From Firmicutes bacterium UBA5388 (GTDB lineage Bacteria; Bacillota; UBA4882; UBA10575): DNA of 11,331 bases. This document shows positions 7,364-11,331 of the stretch, in pieces (position 1 is the first letter of the stretch; each line of letters begins with the position of its first letter). A model generated the notes under the pieces. It saw nothing but the letters and a program-made list of their open reading frames with translations, was not told the DNA's origin and made no database searches. The DNA lies in assembly GCA_002409975.1 (NCBI GenBank), contig DHOO01000002.1, positions 3,296 through 14,626 of the forward strand. The letters run 5' to 3'. A program made the position numbers and the translations under genes.

Positions 7364-7889
7364 CTTCTGCCTCCCCCTTTTCTAGCTGATCGAGGATTAC
7401 ATTAATGGCCTCCGGAGTCATTTGGCCATAAATTTGGTCATTAATCATCACCACCGGCGCCAATCCGCAAGCGCCCAGGCAAGATACGGTTTCGACCGTG
7501 TAGCGCAGATCCTCAGTGGTTTTTTTGTTACCTGTTAAGTTAACCCGTTTCTTGATCGCTTCTTTCACCGGATCAGAACCCCGTACATGACATGCGGTGC
7601 CATCGCAGATCTTGATCACATATTTCCCTTTTGGCTCCAAAGAAAACTGGGCATAAAAAGTCGCGACTCCAAAGACACTCGCCGGAGCAAGCCCCATCGC
7701 CATTGCAATATAGGTAAGGATCTCTTCCGGTAGATAACGATATTCCTCTTGAACTTCCTGAAGAATGGGGATCAAAGCTGACCTGGACTTTCCTAAGCGA
7801 TTAATAATCTCATTGACTTTTTCAAATTTCCGCTGATAAACTATGGAACGATCACCCTCCATCGCCTCTGTTAATACTTCTTGTTTCAT
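7356..7889 (-). CDS. hydC: Hydrogenase [2Fe-2S] subunit HydC (NuoE-like)
   Basis: A 177-residue NuoE/HndA-type subunit that passes electrons within the HydABC complex. A helical N-terminal part includes ALIPILQEVQEEYRYLP (38-54) and the segment GVATFYAQFS (74-83), both typical of NuoE. The thioredoxin-like domain holds one [2Fe-2S] cluster with ligands Cys95, Cys100 (CDGTAC) and Cys137, Cys141 (CLGAC). The length is normal for the family. The ATG follows AAAGGAG with a nine-base gap. It is the first of three contiguous structural genes and lies 51 bases after the phosphatase gene. That gap has no terminator, so read-through from the sensory genes is likely. Confidence 0.96.
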   Translation of the reverse strand: MKQEVLTEAMEGDRSIVYQRKFEKVNEIINRLGKSRSALIPILQEVQEEYRYLPEEILTYIAMAMGLAPASVFGVATFYAQFSLEPKGKYVIKICDGTACHVRGSDPVKEAIKKRVNLTGNKKTTEDLRYTVETVSCLGACGLAPVVMINDQIYGQMTPEAINVILDQLEKGEAEDE

Positions 7890-7940
7890 TAGTAATATCT
7901 CCTTTCCTAAAATGAAATCATTTATGATCCCTCACTCATG

Positions 7941-9092
7941 CTAGAAGTAGAGCAATTCGACATTTTTACCCCGTTGTTCCAAAGTTTCCGCAATCTCCTT
8001 AACCACCTGCATCTTTAGAGCTAAATTTAAAGGCAGATCCGGATTCTGGTGTGCCGGATTAATCGCCTTTCCTACTAAAAATTTAATGTTATCACTCTCC
8101 AAGAAGAATTTTGATAGCATAGTAACGGCGTTTTCCTGTGTTAAGCTCTCCGTTGGCTCTTCTGTTTTCTTCAGCGCTTCCAAAGTCTTGCTTAAAGTAA
8201 TGATTCCTTCGGTTACCAGATCCACCCCTCGCAATCTGCCATAGGGCGGAATCTCCGGGTCCAGATCCTTTAAATTCACTTTAATCTCGGCCCCTAACTC
8301 CCTGGCGACAATCGAACCGGTGGTCCCGCCACAAACCACTTTGGTTCCTATCTCTTCCCTGAGCATCTCGACTATTTTCGCATCATCTTCTTTATTCTGC
8401 GGCGGCCCAACCGCCACCGTTAGAGTCCGTGGTGTGCGAATTTTAAAAACCAGAGCGGTAGTGTCATCTCCCGGTTGGCAAGCGTAGAGCTGATCACAGG
8501 CGGTAATTAACCACTTACTTAGGGTCTGGGCATCCGGATTCAAGTTGACCAACTTTTCTAGATAGCCGGCAACCTCCTCCCACCGCCACCCAAGGTTTAA
8601 GACCCCGCCGATTCCGGCATGAATCACCCCATCCGAAACCGTAACCAACACATCGCCGGGCATAGCTTGAAACCTGCTTTCCTTGATCCTTCGTCCATAG
8701 AGCTCAAGCTCGCTCCAGCGGAGCGGAATAACCTTCCCTTGGCGGAGAAAAAAGAGGGAAGGATTATCAAACTCGGCCACGTATACCCGTCCATCCATCG
8801 TGATCTGAATAATGGTAAAAGTGGAGTACGCCAGGTTCCTTTTTTGACAAACCGGGAGGGTATGGGAGACCGTCTCGACCACTTCCTCTAAAGTCGCTCC
8901 GTTTTTTAACATCGTTGCAATAATCTTAGCGGTCATCGTCGAAAGAATATTAGCCTTAACCCCGCTACCTAACCCATCAGCCAGTACCGCCACCAGCGAA
9001 TCAGCAGTACGTACCACCTCCACATTATCGCCACAGAGTTCCTCTCCGGATTTAGATAAACTAGCCCATTCCACATCTATAAAAATAGTCAT
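7941..9092 (-). CDS. SpoIIE/PP2C-type serine phosphatase linked to sensory hydrogenase
   Basis: A 383-residue protein with a PP2C fold in its first 217 residues. Metal-binding signatures are complete: CGDN with Asp22, ADGLGSG with Asp39, SDGV with Asp154 and GDDTTALV with Asp209/210. It should therefore remove phosphate from serine or threonine in a partner protein. No transmembrane segment or kinase is present. The last 165 residues form an extra region I cannot name, with a glycine-rich VVCGGTTGS (252-260) and a conserved-looking PPYGRLRGVD (282-291). The start codon overlaps the stop of the sensory hydrogenase gene (TAATG) with only a distant GAGG, a sign of translational coupling and a physical partnership. 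The target is unknown; anti-sigma antagonists are the usual substrates of the family but none is encoded nearby. In hydrogenase classification this pairing resembles group C3, phosphatase-linked. Confidence 0.92.
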   Translation of the reverse strand: MTIFIDVEWASLSKSGEELCGDNVEVVRTADSLVAVLADGLGSGVKANILSTMTAKIIATMLKNGATLEEVVETVSHTLPVCQKRNLAYSTFTIIQITMDGRVYVAEFDNPSLFFLRQGKVIPLRWSELELYGRRIKESRFQAMPGDVLVTVSDGVIHAGIGGVLNLGWRWEEVAGYLEKLVNLNPDAQTLSKWLITACDQLYACQPGDDTTALVFKIRTPRTLTVAVGPPQNKEDDAKIVEMLREEIGTKVVCGGTTGSIVARELGAEIKVNLKDLDPEIPPYGRLRGVDLVTEGIITLSKTLEALKKTEEPTESLTQENAVTMLSKFFLESDNIKFLVGKAINPAHQNPDLPLNLALKMQVVKEIAETLEQRGKNVELLYF

Positions 9093-10798
9093 TAGGCGCT
9101 ACCATCCTCATTTTTAATTAGTTTGATCAGCTTAGTAAGAAGGACTTTGGTTTCCGCTGTGGTCTCCCCTAACAAACCGGCAATCTCCTGCGCCACCCGC
9201 ATCTGTTTATCAATTACCTCCTGCGCTTTGGTGAGAGTCTCCCCTTTGACCAGAGCCAACTTCTCCCTCTGCTCTTGCTCCTTGGTAATATCAGCGAAGA
9301 TCCCAATGATTACATCTTCTTGTTCAACATAAAAAACCGCTTGCCAGGTAACAATTCCATAGCTGGGATAAGCAACCTCACCAGTAACCAGACTTTTAGT
9401 CCGTAAAGCTTTTTCAAAAGGAAGAGGATCAAACACTAACTGGAGGCTTTTCCCTACAACTTGTTCCTGTTGGCAAAGGAATTTTCTTTCTGCGGCTGGA
9501 TTAACTTCTATAATCCGTAAGTCACTATCGACCACAAAGATGGCATTAGGTGTCATCCCACAGATCAGATTAGCGCGTGACTCAGCTTTAGCCCTCATAT
9601 AAGGGATGCACATATCAATCTCCGCCATCCCTTCTAGGACAGCAATGGCTTTTTCCCGACACGAGTTATAACCACAAGCTCCACAGTTTAGCTCATCTTC
9701 CGGTTTGAATTTCCCTGTTTTTGCTAAAATACGCTGAATCTGCTCATCGGTAGGCGGTAACGAACTAACCTTCCGCTTAGAATACATCGTAAATAACTGA
9801 GCGTTATCCGCCGGTGTATCAACCTTCCATGTTTCCAATAAGCTTTGCTGAGCATAACGGAGTAAGCGCTCTCTCCGCGCATACGGATTTAAATTGCTCT
9901 TTAATCCCGGGCCCATTAGACAGCCTCCGCGACAAGCTAAAAGTTCTATCATTCGCAGCGAATTTTTGTTTCGTTCAAACTCTTTCAAAAATTCAATAAT
10001 CTCTTCCAAACCATCAATCGTGATAATTTCCTTAGCTAATAAATCCGTGCTTAATTGGGCGGTTTTAGCAAGTCCCCCGGGAACCGGAAAGACGCGCGCC
10101 CGTGTATCAACACTGTCAAAAACTCCTGCCTTTTGGCCAGAAAGGTCAATAGCTTCCTCCTCCAACATTGCTAATAGTTCTTCAAAGGTTAAAACCGCAT
10201 CAATACTACCCCGGTGTTCCGGCCGTAAATACTCTTCCTTTTTACCAATACAAGGTCCGATAAATACTACCTTAATCTCAGCGCCATATCTTTGTTTTAA
10301 AATTCGCCCGTGGGCAATCATCGGTGAAACGATGGGCGCCAAATATTTTAAAAGGTGGGGAAAATAGATTTCAATCAAGTTGACGGCTGCCGGACAACAG
10401 CTGGTGATCACTGGGAGGTCGTTCGATAAAACCCGCAAATGCTCTTGAGCCACCCATTCGGCGCCTTCAGCTGTTTCGGTCACATACGTAAATCCCAAAG
10501 CGCGTACAGCGCTAATCAGCTGGCACGGTTCTTTAAACTGTGACAAGGCTACAAAGGAGGGCGCTAAACTCACAGCAACTTTCTCCCCACTTTCCAGAAA
10601 TCCCCTGACCAGTTCTTTACCATCCATGACCTTTTTCGCTTTTTGCGGGCAAATAGTAACACAACGACCATCAGCGATACATCTGTTTTCTACTACTTTA
10701 GCATGCTCTTCGGTTACCTTAATCGCTTTCACCGGACAATATCTGACACATTTGTAACAGTCACGACAACTAGCTTGAATTGTCGAGATCACTCCCAT
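9092..10798 (-). CDS. hydS: Putative sensory [FeFe] hydrogenase with PAS domain (HydS-like)
   Basis: A 568-residue group C-type [FeFe] hydrogenase, expected to sense H2 or redox state rather than make bulk H2. The first [4Fe-4S] motif is normal (Cys11, 14, 17, 21). The second reads Cys40-x2-Asp43-x2-Cys46-x3-Cys50, with aspartate in place of a cysteine. The H-cluster domain has TSCCPA (132-137), GPCIGKKEE (181-189) and LLACRGGCLMG (286-296). Probable ligands are Cys135, 183, 289 and 293, and the proton-transfer Cys134 is kept. Compared with CpI, Met353 becomes Gly181 and Met497 becomes Leu287, as expected for sensory forms. A further Cys cluster follows (Cys372, 375, 380, 397), then a PAS domain (about 405-505) and a coiled coil (about 505-560) without kinase or cyclase. 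It has a strong AAGGGGGGAG site and is coupled to the phosphatase downstream. The sensory role is inferred. Confidence 0.93.
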   Translation of the reverse strand: MGVISTIQASCRDCYKCVRYCPVKAIKVTEEHAKVVENRCIADGRCVTICPQKAKKVMDGKELVRGFLESGEKVAVSLAPSFVALSQFKEPCQLISAVRALGFTYVTETAEGAEWVAQEHLRVLSNDLPVITSCCPAAVNLIEIYFPHLLKYLAPIVSPMIAHGRILKQRYGAEIKVVFIGPCIGKKEEYLRPEHRGSIDAVLTFEELLAMLEEEAIDLSGQKAGVFDSVDTRARVFPVPGGLAKTAQLSTDLLAKEIITIDGLEEIIEFLKEFERNKNSLRMIELLACRGGCLMGPGLKSNLNPYARRERLLRYAQQSLLETWKVDTPADNAQLFTMYSKRKVSSLPPTDEQIQRILAKTGKFKPEDELNCGACGYNSCREKAIAVLEGMAEIDMCIPYMRAKAESRANLICGMTPNAIFVVDSDLRIIEVNPAAERKFLCQQEQVVGKSLQLVFDPLPFEKALRTKSLVTGEVAYPSYGIVTWQAVFYVEQEDVIIGIFADITKEQEQREKLALVKGETLTKAQEVIDKQMRVAQEIAGLLGETTAETKVLLTKLIKLIKNEDGSA

Positions 10799-10836
10799 CT
10801 TTCTCCCCCCTTCGTTTTTAAATAAATTAATCGCGG

Positions 10837-11079
10837 TTACTCCTTTAAAATATATTTGTTAAAAAAGTCACCAATATTTTCCTTAGTTAATGAAGTGTAG
10901 ATGGCGCCATCAAGTGAGAGACTAACCCCGGATTGACATTCGCCCAAACAAAAACATGCCTTCAGTTCTACCTGGTCTTTTAGATTGTTTTCATTGAGCA
11001 GCCTTTTTATTTCATTAATCACTTCATAAGCCCCCATCAGGTGACAAGAACTTCCGACACAGACCGAAATTGTTCTCAT
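10837..11079 (-). CDS. Stand-alone thioredoxin-like [2Fe-2S] ferredoxin
   Basis: An 80-residue protein that is little more than one thioredoxin-like [2Fe-2S] domain. With ATG numbering the ligands are Cys7 and Cys12 (CVGSSC) and Cys44 and Cys48 (CLGEC), with an extra Cys42. The frame is open to a TTG one codon earlier (11082), but the ATG at 11079 sits seven bases after AAGGAGG and is the better start. The protein closely resembles the C-terminal domain of HydA encoded in the same operon, down to the ending around KYILKE versus KILTKL. It is the first gene after the Rex operator and 38 bases before the sensory hydrogenase gene. It probably carries electrons to or from the sensory or the catalytic hydrogenase; which one is not shown by the sequence. 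Confidence 0.9.
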   Translation of the reverse strand: MRTISVCVGSSCHLMGAYEVINEIKRLLNENNLKDQVELKACFCLGECQSGVSLSLDGAIYTSLTKENIGDFFNKYILKE

Positions 11080-11108
11080 CAAAACTCCTCCTTACCGGAA
11101 TTCAAGCC

Positions 11109-11126
11109 ATGTGAAAAGATTCACAT
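11109..11126. promoter_or_regulatory. Rex operator
   Basis: The sequence ATGTGAAAAGATTCACAT matches the Bacillus-type Rex box TTGTGAA-N4-TTCACAA at every position except the outermost base on each side. It is a perfect palindrome apart from the central four bases. It lies in the 69-bp gap between rex and the ferredoxin gene, about 29 bases before the ATG, where bound Rex would block initiation or passage of polymerase. The symmetry extends to 12-base arms (11104-11131) with one mismatch. I could not identify a convincing -35/-10 pair overlapping it. Confidence 0.85.
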
Positions 11127-11148
11127 AGCTTGGTGAAATAAATCTTCT

Positions 11149-11331
11149 TTACCCTATTTTCCTGGATAAATGATGGGAAAGAGTTAAAATCCCCACTACC
11201 AGATCTTCATATTGCACAATAATATCTTTAGGAACATCTAAACGAGTCGGGGCAAAATTCCAAATCCCTTTAAAACCTGCCGCTACTACTAAATCAGCAA
11301 CATCTTGAGCTTCAGAAGCTGGAACAGCAAG
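11149..11331 (-). CDS. rex: Redox-sensing repressor Rex, C-terminal part
   Basis: The window cuts this gene, leaving the last 60 codons and the TAA stop. The visible residues run from LAVPASEAQDVADLVV through GFKGIWNFAPTRLDVP to the end of the C-terminal helix (LTLSHHLSRK). This is the characteristic end of Rex, which binds NADH/NAD+ in a Rossmann domain and represses fermentation and hydrogenase genes when NAD+ is high. The N-terminal winged-helix DNA-binding domain lies beyond the window. Its stop is 69 bases before the ferredoxin start, with the matching operator between, so Rex very probably controls the genes downstream and perhaps shares a transcript with them. Confidence 0.88.
   Translation of the reverse strand, partial: LAVPASEAQDVADLVVAAGFKGIWNFAPTRLDVPKDIIVQYEDLVVGILTLSHHLSRKIG

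Noticed and set aside
3456..7889. Complex I (NuoEFG) rather than hydrogenase
   Set aside because: HydA carries all three H-cluster motifs, and HydB has extra N- and C-terminal Fe-S domains not found in NuoF; no membrane subunits are present.
9894..10367. 157-codon plus-strand frame opposite the sensory hydrogenase gene
   Set aside because: Antisense to a well-supported gene and of low-complexity composition; a shadow frame.
11104..11131. Inverted repeat read as a rex terminator
   Set aside because: No T-run follows on the minus strand, the stem is AT-rich, and the core matches the Rex operator base for base.

Overview
The window reads as a chromosomal segment of a strictly anaerobic, H2-producing, low-to-mid G+C Gram-positive bacterium (Firmicutes/Clostridia-like). 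The reasons are an oxygen-sensitive NAD-linked [FeFe] hydrogenase, a Rex regulator with a Bacillus-type operator, strong AAGGAGG ribosome binding sites and tightly packed genes. Species cannot be assigned from sequence alone. Every convincing gene lies on the minus strand, so transcription runs from high to low coordinates.

Region 1 (11331 to about 3400) is a redox/hydrogen locus. It opens with the 3' end of rex (NADH/NAD+-sensing repressor). A near-perfect Rex operator sits in the gap before the next gene. Then come a stand-alone thioredoxin-like [2Fe-2S] ferredoxin, a putative sensory [FeFe] hydrogenase with a PAS domain (HydS-like, group C), a SpoIIE/PP2C-type serine phosphatase, and the three structural genes hydC, hydB and hydA of a group A bifurcating-type hydrogenase. 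Genes overlap or nearly touch in three places (hydS/phosphatase TAATG, hydC/hydB 8 nt, hydB/hydA 2 nt). The block ends in a strong intrinsic terminator at about 3401-3448. In the inferred model, HydCBA couples NADH and reduced ferredoxin oxidation to H2 formation, Rex ties expression to the NADH/NAD+ ratio, and the HydS-like protein plus phosphatase report H2 or redox state to an unknown phosphoprotein.

Region 2 (about 3400-2589) holds a GNAT acetyltransferase, possibly a short ArgA-like enzyme. A candidate promoter with a consensus -10 precedes a leader of about 240 nt. The leader has mutually exclusive hairpins, a pentamer repeat loop, a 15-bp direct repeat and an orphan Shine-Dalgarno sequence. 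None of these is explained by an RNA family I recognise.

Region 3 (2588-76) is a Ski2/HelY-like DEAD-box helicase with a DSHCT domain. A possible 53-codon reading frame just upstream ends inside its ribosome binding site. The first 75 bases hold only a short GC-rich hairpin.

The most interesting material is the sensory hydrogenase/phosphatase/ferredoxin module under a visible Rex site and the unexplained leader of the acetyltransferase gene. Similar sensory-hydrogenase neighbourhoods are known in other anaerobes, so the module is uncharacterised in mechanism rather than wholly new.
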